Origin: Alcanivorax sp.
GTDB lineage: Bacteria; Pseudomonadota; Gammaproteobacteria; Pseudomonadales; Alcanivoracaceae
Length of the DNA stretch: 64,000 nt
Direction: 5' to 3'
NCBI GenBank assembly: GCA_022565695.1
Contig: JAIUME010000009.1
Span: forward strand, 62,001 to 126,000
Shown here: one piece after another, positions 55,837-64,000 of the stretch
Layout of the letters: every line of letters starts with the position of its first letter
How positions within the stretch are numbered: the stretch's first letter is position 1
Notes under the pieces: generated by a model
What the model was told of the DNA's origin: nothing
The model's database searches: none
The model's input: only the letters and a program-made list of their open reading frames with translations
Made by a program: the position numbers and the translations under genes

Positions 55837-58800
55837 CTAAGCTGCGCGCCGGGTACGGCGACGCAGCATCAGCAGCACGCTGGCGAGCATCATCAGGCCA
55901 CCGCTGGCACCCACCATCTCACCACCCGACGCATTCTGTTGCGGGAAAGTGATGTTGATCCGGACCATTGACGTATCGCCGCATTCATCCTGCAGCTGCA
56001 CATCAAAGCTGTCGGTGAAGCGCTTGGTGTTGTCACCATGACGATAGGTCACCGTGAAGTCCTGCAGATCAAAGATGACCCCGGTGCCCTCGATGCTGTT
56101 GTCCAATGCGCGGCGGGCAAACAACGGCCGGCGATTTTCACTCAGGCGCATCGTAACAATGCGGAAATCGGACTCTCGCACGCCTTCATCAAGCAGATGA
56201 ATGGTGACATCACCGCCCGGGTTGATGCGACGCTCGATCGCACGGCGCGGCACGATCGGTGGCACATTGTTGATCGTGACTTCCACGACACCGGTAATGG
56301 TCGTCGGGTCATTGTCCCAGACGCGCTCCTCTTCCTCGGTCACTGGGTCCACCACTGTGTCGAAACGATCCACATCGACGCTGTAGCGGAAGCGGTCCTT
56401 GAACGGCAGATCTCCGCAGGTGACCATGGGTGACGGTTGCCGGAAGCGATAGACAACGATGCAATCATCATCCAGGTGATCTGCCGGATGGGCGCCGTCG
56501 TTATTGATGCTGTCCTGATCGTCAATGTTCTGGCCGATGCCGCATTCGAAGTCGGGGTTGTGGACATCATCAAGGGCATGGACAAACTCGCTACCATCTG
56601 CGAGCTGCTGGGTAACATCGTCATACTGGAGCACTGGCTCATCAGTATTATCCGGGTCGCGCCGACGCTGGCGGACAAAAACTTCACCGATGGTATCTGC
56701 AACATCCTCACCATCGCCCGCCTGCAACGTCAAGGTGCCACGCCGGAACCCCATATCCGCCTCGCCGGCGATGTCGTTGGCCAGCACATCAAGCCGCACT
56801 GAACGCGTAAGGCGATTGCCGTTGTTGCCCTGATCATCGATCGCCGTGGGACGCTGGAACTCGAAGGCACCTCGATCACAGGCACCGCCGGAGGCGCGTG
56901 AAGCGCCACGCAGATCGGTGGCTCGGCATACATCTGCCGAGCCCAGCCCGTTAACCAGTGTGGCAGGATTTGCCGCATCGATTATCAGCACATAGTCGAC
57001 ATCGGTCACCGGCAGGTGCGGCAGGAACCAGTCTTCTTCCGCGAGTTCATCCGGCACCTTGAGCACACCGCCGTTCAGCGCCGCGCGAATATCCGCCAGC
57101 GGTGCGGTATCGTTTTCTTCCATATTGCTGCTGCTGTCAGTCAGGCAGCTGGGATCGATCACATCGGCAAACAGATTGTATTTGCTGCGCTGGAAGCGCC
57201 GGTCTGCGAGACTGCAGTCGGGAGTACTCCCTGCGTAGATGCTATTGGACAAGGTCACATTACCGACACTGATATCCTGCACGGGATCAGGCAACTCGCC
57301 CAGGTCAATCTGCGCCAGGCCAATATTGTCCAGGAAAGTGCTGCTGATAATGTTGACGCTTCCGGCGTTGTCATTGAGATCCAGCGCTGCACCGCCCTGC
57401 ACGGCACTATTGTCGAAGAAAGTACTGTTGATGATACGCAACTGACCGAAACCACGAATATCCAGTGCACCACCGGCATCACCCGCACTATTGCCTGCAA
57501 AAGTACTGTTACTGATCTCGATATCATGGCTTTCCTGTTGCGCCACCATGGCCAGTGCACCACCGTGCCCTGCCGACTGATTATCCAGCATCACACTATT
57601 GCGAATGATCACGTTGCGACGCTCGTCGGCGCTGAAGTCCAGGTAAATAGCCCCCCCGGCACTGGCCTGGCTGTTTTCGATCCGAACGTTATCCAGGACC
57701 AGGCTGGTCTGGGCAAGAATGGCGCCACCGGGCTGGGCGCCCGCGTTACCTCCTCGCAACGTCAGATCACGAAACACGACCCGGCTACGATGCGATATGA
57801 TGCGATGCAGACCGCCCGCATCAATAAAGGTCTTGTCGGGGCCCTCGCCCTGAATGACGATCCGGTTATTCAGCTCGACATTCAGCGGGCCGGCCAACGT
57901 TATCGTGCCTTCCGGTAGTTGAATAAGATCCTCACCGGTCTGACCGTTAGTGCAGCCAGTGCTGTTCGGCAGTTTGTCGATGGCGCTGTAGATAGCCTCA
58001 CGCAGGCTGCATTCGCCCTCCACCCGGGGCGGGAAGGGTATGCTGTCTCCCAGATGCGTCACCCGGATCTCTGCGGCCTGCGCACCGGCACACAGCATCA
58101 GCACAGCGACAGACGACATCAGCCGACGCGCCATGACGTTGCCGGTTGAGTTGCCGGTTGAACTGACACTTGATCGGGCACCGCCTGGCGCTCTCTTCCC
58201 ATCCGGCCGTCCGACTCGCAGCCTGATTCGCCGCAAGCAACCCGCACCCGCCAGCAGCAACCACAGCCAGCCGCCACCACCAAAATCATCGATATTGCGG
58301 CTCTTCGTCATACCACTTGCCGGCCGGGCCTCAACAGCTACTCGCGCACCAATGTCATTGTCGCCCAGCGTTGCGCCGACAATCGCGTCCCGATTTATCC
58401 GATAGTCAAAGTAGTCGTAACCGTCGTACAGGCCGTTAAAGGTATAACGCAACGTGGGGTAACCATCCTCTATCACGGCTTCAATCAGGGCTCCCCGATC
58501 CGAGGGCCGTACCACCTCGATACAAAGCGTGCCAGGTGCCAACAGATCACAATCCACCTCCGCGTCGCGCAAATCATTAGCGATCACATCAAGGATTTGC
58601 GTCTCGCCAATCACCAGCTTGAAGCTATCATTGGCGCCCTCGGCTTTACGGAACTCGAAAGCACCGATGTCACACCGGTCTTCCCGACGTAGGGCGCGCT
58701 GGTCATCAGACTCACAGGAAAACTGGATGCTGGTGACAGGGCTGCCCGCGTCGACCACAGCTGGCAGATTATTCACAACAGGACTAGCGGTGAAATTGGG

Positions 58801-60171
58801 CAGGAAACCGGGCAAGGCAAACACCGTATCCGGCACCAGAGGTTCGCAGCCAGGCGCGCAGACGCCGTCTGCGTTACGTAACACGCCAATATCAGCACTG
58901 CTGGAATAACCGGCATTGCCGGGGAATTCGAACGCGGGCAGCGGGCAATCTGCATCGCTGGTTACCGTGTAGGCCAACATGATGCCGTCAACCACGCCGG
59001 ATGCCAGACCCGCTCCGGCACAATCTCGAGGCAGGTTGCCCACCAGCATGGAATTTACCAGCAAATCATTTCCGCCCACCGGTTCGATGAAAAAGCCGCC
59101 CGCGTCAGAATCTGCGCTGGTATTTTCCACCACCGTGATATTGCCGAAACCTAACACCGGCGCGCCGTACTCTTCTTCGTCCTCATCGATATCTGCCAAC
59201 CACACATGCAAAGCTGCGCCCCCGGTGAGCGACGTATTGCGGTGCAACGTGCCATTACGCAGCAACAGACGCGGGCTGCGCAATGCAATCGGCATCGCGA
59301 TGCCACCCGCGCCGCCCTCTGCCCCTTCGGCAGTGTTATTCGCGATATAGAAACGGATGAGCTGCAACACGTTGCCGTAAGTCTCCGACGCCGCAATAGC
59401 ACCCCCGTACCCCGCAGCGCGATTATCCGTGATAGCGATATCCTGAAGCGTCACCGGAACACTCCCGTTGACGAACACAGCGCCGCCATGTCGGGCGTAG
59501 CCACCCTCCAGACGCACTCCGTTGCGCAGCACAAGCGCCCCATCCAGGAACAGAAGCCCCCCGTCTTCAGGGGTGTCCGCTGTAGCTGCCAACGGGACAT
59601 CGCAGGTGCTTTCATCCGGGTCTGTCGGCTCACAGCCACGGACGGTAATACCGTCGATGGTCAGGTTCGCGCTACTGCGCACCCATATCACCCGCTCGCC
59701 AGGCGCCGCCACAATGACAGGCCTTGCCAGCTCGTCGGTCTCGTCCGGATCTTCATCAGTGTCCGGAGCCCTGGCTTCAATGCGGAGGGTAGGATTGATC
59801 GGAATCTCTACGACGTCCTGCTCGCAGGTCTCACCCGGCGGCGGGGATTCCGGGTCACAACCATCGACATAGACCGGCTCACCGTCCGCGTCCTCGACCG
59901 GTATCTCCCGGATAAAGCCACCCAGAACCAGCTGGCTGTCCAGGTAATACCGCTCTCCGGCGGTCAGACGAATCACATCCGTGCCGGCGCCCGCAGGGCA
60001 CTCGTTGACTTCTTCACGGTGGGTGATGGCGTGAAATGCATCACGCAGGGAACATTCGCCCGGGAGGGAGGCATCTTCGGTCGTGGTGATGATGAATTGT
60101 GCAGCGTTTGCCCCGGAACCCAAGCAAAGCAACAACCCCGTCAGGAGGGGTCGTAACCCGCGATAATTCAT
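55837..60171 (-). CDS. Tandem rhombotarget A-like surface protein: two full units in one frame
   Basis: 1444 residues. Unit 1 (residues 1 to about 655) has a signal peptide (ending GANAAQF), the CSLRDAF motif, parallel beta-helix repeats (GGAIAAS, GGAALHV) and a GlyGly-CTERM sorting tail: DDFGGGGWLWLLLAGAG then a basic RRIRLR. A 26-residue linker containing STGNSTGN leads to unit 2 at Met680 (58134), which has its own signal peptide (MARRLMSSVAVLMLCAGAQA), CSLREAI motif, beta-helix and a second tail (GASGGLMMLASVLLMLRRR). No stop separates the units. Such tails are cut by rhombosortase; no rhombosortase gene is in the window. Confidence 0.85.
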   Translation of the reverse strand: MNYRGLRPLLTGLLLCLGSGANAAQFIITTTEDASLPGECSLRDAFHAITHREEVNECPAGAGTDVIRLTAGERYYLDSQLVLGGFIREIPVEDADGEPVYVDGCDPESPPPGETCEQDVVEIPINPTLRIEARAPDTDEDPDETDELARPVIVAAPGERVIWVRSSANLTIDGITVRGCEPTDPDESTCDVPLAATADTPEDGGLLFLDGALVLRNGVRLEGGYARHGGAVFVNGSVPVTLQDIAITDNRAAGYGGAIAASETYGNVLQLIRFYIANNTAEGAEGGAGGIAMPIALRSPRLLLRNGTLHRNTSLTGGAALHVWLADIDEDEEEYGAPVLGFGNITVVENTSADSDAGGFFIEPVGGNDLLVNSMLVGNLPRDCAGAGLASGVVDGIMLAYTVTSDADCPLPAFEFPGNAGYSSSADIGVLRNADGVCAPGCEPLVPDTVFALPGFLPNFTASPVVNNLPAVVDAGSPVTSIQFSCESDDQRALRREDRCDIGAFEFRKAEGANDSFKLVIGETQILDVIANDLRDAEVDCDLLAPGTLCIEVVRPSDRGALIEAVIEDGYPTLRYTFNGLYDGYDYFDYRINRDAIVGATLGDNDIGARVAVEARPASGMTKSRNIDDFGGGGWLWLLLAGAGCLRRIRLRVGRPDGKRAPGGARSSVSSTGNSTGNVMARRLMSSVAVLMLCAGAQAAEIRVTHLGDSIPFPPRVEGECSLREAIYSAIDKLPNSTGCTNGQTGEDLIQLPEGTITLAGPLNVELNNRIVIQGEGPDKTFIDAGGLHRIISHRSRVVFRDLTLRGGNAGAQPGGAILAQTSLVLDNVRIENSQASAGGAIYLDFSADERRNVIIRNSVMLDNQSAGHGGALAMVAQQESHDIEISNSTFAGNSAGDAGGALDIRGFGQLRIINSTFFDNSAVQGGAALDLNDNAGSVNIISSTFLDNIGLAQIDLGELPDPVQDISVGNVTLSNSIYAGSTPDCSLADRRFQRSKYNLFADVIDPSCLTDSSSNMEENDTAPLADIRAALNGGVLKVPDELAEEDWFLPHLPVTDVDYVLIIDAANPATLVNGLGSADVCRATDLRGASRASGGACDRGAFEFQRPTAIDDQGNNGNRLTRSVRLDVLANDIAGEADMGFRRGTLTLQAGDGEDVADTIGEVFVRQRRRDPDNTDEPVLQYDDVTQQLADGSEFVHALDDVHNPDFECGIGQNIDDQDSINNDGAHPADHLDDDCIVVYRFRQPSPMVTCGDLPFKDRFRYSVDVDRFDTVVDPVTEEEERVWDNDPTTITGVVEVTINNVPPIVPRRAIERRINPGGDVTIHLLDEGVRESDFRIVTMRLSENRRPLFARRALDNSIEGTGVIFDLQDFTVTYRHGDNTKRFTDSFDVQLQDECGDTSMVRINITFPQQNASGGEMVGASGGLMMLASVLLMLRRRTRRAA

Positions 60172-60253
60172 AGTGTTCTCCGGCGAGATCGTCGCCTCGC
60201 TGTTTTATTCTTATTGGCACTCTTGACTGAGCGTTTTGTTATAGCTTGCTAAA

Positions 60254-60937
60254 TTACCACCCCAGCACTTCCTTGACAAAGGGAATAGTCAGTCGCCGCT
60301 GGCGTACCAGGGCATGCTCGTCCAGCGTGTCCAGCAAACCCAGCAGGGCTGCGGGGGTGCGCTCGCCGCGCAGCACGATGTACCCGGCCACGTCTTCATT
60401 GAGCGCCAGCCCACGCCGGGTCGCCCGTTGGCACAAGAGTGCCACGAGATCTGCTTCCGTCAGTGCTGGCAAACGATAGACCGGGCCCGCCGCGAGCCTG
60501 CTGGCCAGATCCGCCAGCCCGAAGCCTGCGGCGGCGGGGGCTGAGCGCGCTGCAAACAGGCACGCCGCGTCGGTATCCCGGCAACGGTTATACAGGTGGA
60601 ACAGGGCTTCTTCCCAGTCGCGCTGCCCCGCCAGCTGGTCGATATTATCAATGGCAATCAGGGCAAAGTGCTCGAAATCCTCCAGCACCTCGGGCGGCAA
60701 CTGGCCGAGCTCCTCTCCCGGCAGCAGGCAGGCCGTCAGGCCACGGCGCTCAGCCTCTCGCACAGCAGCACTGAGCAAGTGCGTGCGGCCGCTGCCCGCG
60801 TCCCCGTGGACGTACAGCTGGTTCAGCTCTCCACCCACCAGCGCCTGCACCGCAGCCACCAACTGGTCTGCGCCGTGCAGGCTGTCGAGATCAAACCCTT
60901 CCCGCAGGCGCAGGGCCAACGGCAATTGTGCATCCAT
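60254..60937 (-). CDS. hda: DnaA inactivator Hda
   Basis: 227 residues. Starts MDAQLPLALRLREG (clamp-binding QLPL motif at the N-terminus). The AAA+ domain has VHGDAGSGRTHLLSA (P-loop with Arg replacing Lys, normal for Hda), a Walker B-like LIAIDNIDQL and a C-terminal sensor region. It promotes ATP hydrolysis by DnaA together with the DNA clamp. Its ATG overlaps the upstream gene stop (TGATG), so it is coupled to the DUF2066 gene. Confidence 0.93.
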   Translation of the reverse strand: MDAQLPLALRLREGFDLDSLHGADQLVAAVQALVGGELNQLYVHGDAGSGRTHLLSAAVREAERRGLTACLLPGEELGQLPPEVLEDFEHFALIAIDNIDQLAGQRDWEEALFHLYNRCRDTDAACLFAARSAPAAAGFGLADLASRLAAGPVYRLPALTEADLVALLCQRATRRGLALNEDVAGYIVLRGERTPAALLGLLDTLDEHALVRQRRLTIPFVKEVLGW

Positions 60938-62049
60938 CAGGAGGTCTGCCAGCACAGGCGCAGGGTCTGGGTCACGGTCTGGGTTTCCGGCAGTTCCAGC
61001 GGCGCATCACGGCATACCCCGAGGTGCTGATGGAGGCGCAACAGGCGCTCCAGCTGTGCCGGGTCCCCGGTGAAGTCCAGCCGCATCTCCGCCGCATCGC
61101 CCGCCAGGCGCTGCAGGGTCACACCGCGAACACCGGCCTGCCGGGCCACGAACTGCTCCACGTCATGCCATGCCTGGAGGCGCTCGAGCCCCTCGACGCG
61201 CAGCACCAGGGCGCTGGCATCACCACCGCGCACGGCATACAACTCGGCCAGATAGTCCGCCACCGCGTCCACCAGCGCGTCACCCAGGTCTGCCTCGCTA
61301 CTGGCGTCCAGCTGCCCGTCGCGCAGGCTGTTACCGTCCTGCAGCAGCCGCCAGCGCAAGCTCGGGCGGCCGCTGGTGTAGTACACAGCGGACACGACCA
61401 GCGGGGCGTCGTAGCGCTGCGAGGCATTCTGTATCTGCCGGTCAAAGCGGCCACGCACGTCTGCGGCGCTGATACGGCTGCGATCTTCGGCGTCCATTTC
61501 CGGCAGGCGTATGGGCAGGCCACGGTAGGCTGCGCGGCGCTGCAGGGTGCCGGCCAGCAGGGTGCTGCTGTGGCGCGACAGAATGTCGCCCCGGTCGGCA
61601 GCCACCCAGATCAGCACCGTCGGGCGGGAACGCCCCCACACCGGCGCGCCGGCACTGGCCAATTGCTCACTGATGCTGCGCAGATCGAAGCGGGCATGCA
61701 GCATCAGATCGTCACCGCGTGTGCTGTAGCTGAATTGCTCGACCCAGGTGGCCGGGCGCGACAGCAATGACCCGGCCCCCGGCAGGTCACCGGGGTTACG
61801 CTGCCCGGTAACACGCACCAGTATCTGCTCCAGGCCCTCGCGCAGGGCTGCCGTGCGGGCATCCGTGCTGCGGTCCGCCACGGCGACCTCGACGGCATTG
61901 AGGCGCACGTCAGTTGCCGCCTCCGCCGTGTCAGCCAGGGCCGAGGCCGGTGCCAGCACCGACAGCAGGGCCGCAAACACACAGGTCAGCAGGGCTGCGC
62001 CTGACAGGCGGCGGGACGGGCGCTCCGTTAACACGTTCGATCTGCTCAT
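60937..62049 (-). CDS. DUF2066 secreted protein
   Basis: 370 residues from ATG 62049. A signal peptide (hydrophobic about residues 16-37, ASALA) is followed by the DUF2066 domain: VAVADRSTDARTAALREGLEQILVRVTGQRN, YSTRGDDLMLHARFD and PTVLIWVAADRGD. A C-terminal region covers VSAVYYTSGRPSLRWRLL to the end. It is coupled to hda. In Pseudomonas the DUF2066 gene also lies between purM and hda. Function unknown; periplasmic. Confidence 0.88.
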   Translation of the reverse strand: MSRSNVLTERPSRRLSGAALLTCVFAALLSVLAPASALADTAEAATDVRLNAVEVAVADRSTDARTAALREGLEQILVRVTGQRNPGDLPGAGSLLSRPATWVEQFSYSTRGDDLMLHARFDLRSISEQLASAGAPVWGRSRPTVLIWVAADRGDILSRHSSTLLAGTLQRRAAYRGLPIRLPEMDAEDRSRISAADVRGRFDRQIQNASQRYDAPLVVSAVYYTSGRPSLRWRLLQDGNSLRDGQLDASSEADLGDALVDAVADYLAELYAVRGGDASALVLRVEGLERLQAWHDVEQFVARQAGVRGVTLQRLAGDAAEMRLDFTGDPAQLERLLRLHQHLGVCRDAPLELPETQTVTQTLRLCWQTS

Positions 62050-62192
62050 GAAGTATCCGGGTTGGTGTGGTGCGGATTGGCTTGCGCTCATTATCCATAT
62101 TTCCGCCCGGGGGAGCGAGGTACCGCGCTTTTCCCCATGATTTCTTGTGTCACAGGCACTAGAATGTGCGCCCTCGCCATTCGGAGTCCGTC

Positions 62193-63242
62193 ATGACAGA
62201 CAAGAAGCGCCCCCTCAGTTACCGCGATGCCGGTGTTGATATCGACGCCGGCAATGCGCTGATCAAGCAAATCGGTCCCATCGCCAAACGTACCCGGCGG
62301 CCGGAAGTGCTGGGTGGCCTGGGCGGCTTCGGCGCGCTCTGCGCCCTGCCCACCGGCTATCGCGAGCCGATTCTGGTGGCCGGTACGGACGGCGTGGGCA
62401 CCAAATTGCGGTTGGCCATGCAGTATGACCGCCATGACACCGTGGGCATTGATCTGGTGGCCATGTGCGTCAACGATTTGATCGTTGGCGGCGCCGAGCC
62501 GCTGATGTTTCTCGATTACTACGCCACCGGCAAGCTGGACGTGGCGACCGCCACCCGTGTCATCAGCGGCATCGGCGCAGGCTGTGAGCTGGCCGGCTGC
62601 GCGCTGGTAGGCGGCGAGACGGCCGAAATGCCGGGCATGTACGAAGGCGAGGATTACGACCTGGCGGGCTTCTGTGTCGGCGTCGTAGAGCGCGACAGCA
62701 TTCTGGATGGCAGTAAGGTCAAGCCGGGCGACAAGCTGATCGGCCTGGCCTCCTCCGGCCCCCACTCCAACGGCTACTCCCTGATCCGCCGCATCCTCGA
62801 GCAGGCGGATTTCGATGCTGACACCCGCGTCGGCAAAACGCCGCTGATGGATGCCCTGCTGGAGCCCACCCGGATCTACGTCAAGTCGCTGCTCAAGGTG
62901 CTGTCCCAGAGTGAGGTGCATGCCCTGGCGCACATCACTGGCGGCGGCCTGCCGGAGAATCTGCCCCGTGTATTGCCGGAGGGTGTTCGCGCCCGCGTCG
63001 ATGGCGGCAGCTGGCAATGGCCCGCCGTTTTCACCTGGCTTCAGGAGCAGGGCCAGGTCGCCACGGCAGAGATGTATCGCACCTTCAACTGCGGCGTCGG
63101 TATGGTCATGGTGGTGCCGGAATCGGCGGTGGACCAGACACTGGCGCTGCTGGAATCCAGTGGCGAGAAGGCCTGGCTGATGGGCGATATCGTCAGCCAT
63201 GACGGTGATACTGACGTGGTCATTGAAGGCGGCCCGGCGTGA
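62193..63242 (+). CDS. purM: Phosphoribosylformylglycinamidine cyclo-ligase
   Basis: 349 residues, full length. Motifs: [17 protein letters not shown] at the N-terminus, [54 protein letters not shown] and [15 protein letters not shown]. It makes aminoimidazole ribotide from FGAM with ATP. The start at 62193 (MTDKK) is chosen; GGAG lies 8-11 bp upstream. purN overlaps the end. Confidence 0.97.
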   Translation: MTDKKRPLSYRDAGVDIDAGNALIKQIGPIAKRTRRPEVLGGLGGFGALCALPTGYREPILVAGTDGVGTKLRLAMQYDRHDTVGIDLVAMCVNDLIVGGAEPLMFLDYYATGKLDVATATRVISGIGAGCELAGCALVGGETAEMPGMYEGEDYDLAGFCVGVVERDSILDGSKVKPGDKLIGLASSGPHSNGYSLIRRILEQADFDADTRVGKTPLMDALLEPTRIYVKSLLKVLSQSEVHALAHITGGGLPENLPRVLPEGVRARVDGGSWQWPAVFTWLQEQGQVATAEMYRTFNCGVGMVMVVPESAVDQTLALLESSGEKAWLMGDIVSHDGDTDVVIEGGPA

Positions 63243-63931
63243 CACACCGTATCGCCGTGCTGATCAGTGGCAACGGCAGTAACCTGCAGGCCCTTATCGA
63301 TGCCATCCATGCCGGCAGTCTGACTGCCGACATTGCGCTGGTGCTTTCGAACCGGGCGGACGCCGGCGGGCTTGCCAGGGCACAGCAACAGGGCATCACC
63401 ACCGCTGTGGTGGATCATCGGGATTACGCCAGCCGGGCAGACTTCGATCAGGCCATGATCGCCGTTCTGGACCGGCATGGCCCGCTGGATACCGTGGTGC
63501 TGGCCGGCTTCATGCGCATCCTGACGCCCGCCTTCGTGCAGCACCATGCCGGGCGTCTGCTCAATATCCACCCCTCCCTGCTGCCCCGCTATCCGGGGCT
63601 CAACACCCACCAGCGTGCGCTGGACGCGGGTGACGCAGAGCATGGCTGTTCCATCCACTTCGTCACCGATGAACTGGATGGCGGCCCGCTGATCGCTCAG
63701 GCACGAATACCGGTGCGCGCGAACGATAATGTGTCTGATCTGTCGAAACGAGTACAAGCCAGCGAGCACCTGCTCTATCCTCAGGTGGTTGCATGGCGCG
63801 CCGAAGGCCGCTTGCGCCTGACTGATGACGGAGTTGAACTCGATGGCCAGATACTTCCCGCACAGGGTTATCAGTGGCATCACCCTGACGGTGCTGAGCA
63901 CTGCTCTGGCATTGGCGCCCGCCAGCGCTGA
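63239..63931 (+). CDS. purN: Phosphoribosylglycinamide formyltransferase
   Basis: 230 residues. Motifs: [52 protein letters not shown] (catalytic His and folate loop) and [18 protein letters not shown] with the catalytic Asp. GTG start overlaps the purM stop (GTGA). It uses 10-formyl-tetrahydrofolate to formylate GAR. The C-terminal ~30 residues overlap the next gene and may be an extended, non-conserved tail. Confidence 0.96.
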   Translation: MTHRIAVLISGNGSNLQALIDAIHAGSLTADIALVLSNRADAGGLARAQQQGITTAVVDHRDYASRADFDQAMIAVLDRHGPLDTVVLAGFMRILTPAFVQHHAGRLLNIHPSLLPRYPGLNTHQRALDAGDAEHGCSIHFVTDELDGGPLIAQARIPVRANDNVSDLSKRVQASEHLLYPQVVAWRAEGRLRLTDDGVELDGQILPAQGYQWHHPDGAEHCSGIGARQR

Positions 63932-64000
63932 CACTGAAACCCCTGAAAAAGCCACCCGGACCGCGGTCCCGATAAGCCCCTTCAGTTCGACCTATGGCCT
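63843..64000 (+). CDS. DUF3108-type secreted protein, 5' part only
   Basis: The frame from ATG 63843 encodes a signal peptide ([20 protein letters not shown] in outline, cleavage near PASA-DTE) and reaches PFSSTYGL, resembling the DUF3108 start, at the window edge. It overlaps purN by 89 bp. purM-purN-DUF3108 is a known Pseudomonas order. The rest is outside the window. Confidence 0.65.
   Translation, partial: MARYFPHRVISGITLTVLSTALALAPASADTETPEKATRTAVPISPFSSTYG

Noticed and set aside
55964-60150. Possible CRISPR or tandem DNA repeat in the 4.3-kb surface protein gene
   Set aside because: The repetition is at protein level (beta-helix turns), with no regularly spaced identical DNA repeats apart from the 12-bp pair in the linker.

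Overview
The window is GC-rich DNA from a gammaproteobacterium, probably a marine Alcanivorax-type organism or a relative of the Pseudomonas/Oceanospirillales group. The evidence is the lysC-csrA-tRNA-Ser-alaS-recX-recA-pncC block, the mutS-fdxA-rsmZ block, the hmp/nsrR pair, and large GlyGly-CTERM (rhombosortase-type) surface proteins. The genus is an inference; no rRNA or species marker lies in the window.

Layout. Positions 1-5.3 kb hold an exported caspase-like protease divergent from a CHASE2 sensor and a FecR-like periplasmic protein, then three secreted or lipid-anchored unknowns. Positions 5.4-8.5 kb hold an iron alcohol dehydrogenase, a thioesterase and a GST-fold protein. Positions 8.5-15.5 kb are core genome: tRNA-Ser(GCU), csrA, lysC, alaS, recX, recA with a LexA box, and pncC (cinA C-terminal type). 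Positions 15.6-43.2 kb are accessory. In Pseudomonas, mutS-fdxA-rsmZ follows closely after recA-cinA; here about 28 kb separates them. The block carries a LysR/pirin/hydrolase/Rieske-GltS/bestrophin cluster, a sphingomyelinase with a lipase-foldase-like partner, a TetR-controlled hydrolase, hmp/nsrR, two toxin-antitoxin pairs, two tandem paralogous cysteine-rich lipoproteins divergent from a two-component system, and an AraC-desaturase-SDR-dienoyl-CoA-reductase-like-DUF4334 lipid cluster. It ends in a scar of transposase-like and toxin-tail fragments just before mutS.

Positions 43.5-47.3 kb: mutS is broken by an apparent one-base deletion, followed by fdxA and a convergent small RNA that I read as RsmZ. 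It has six GGA motifs, shares a bidirectional terminator with fdxA, and has a perfect GacA box about 180 bp upstream of its predicted start. With csrA at 8.7 kb, the window holds two components of the Gac/Rsm circuit. Positions 47.3-64 kb carry two arsenosugar-type glycosyltransferase-like genes (one fused to an HPt domain), tRNA-Arg(CCU), a START protein, cardiolipin synthase, PilZ and Smr proteins, sthA, a 1444-residue in-frame tandem of two rhombotarget-like proteins, hda, a DUF2066 gene, purM, purN and the start of a DUF3108-type gene.

The best candidates for undescribed biology are the paired cysteine-rich lipoproteins with their divergent two-component system, the double rhombosortase substrate in a single frame, the exported caspase/CHASE2/FecR module, and the sphingomyelinase with a foldase-like partner.
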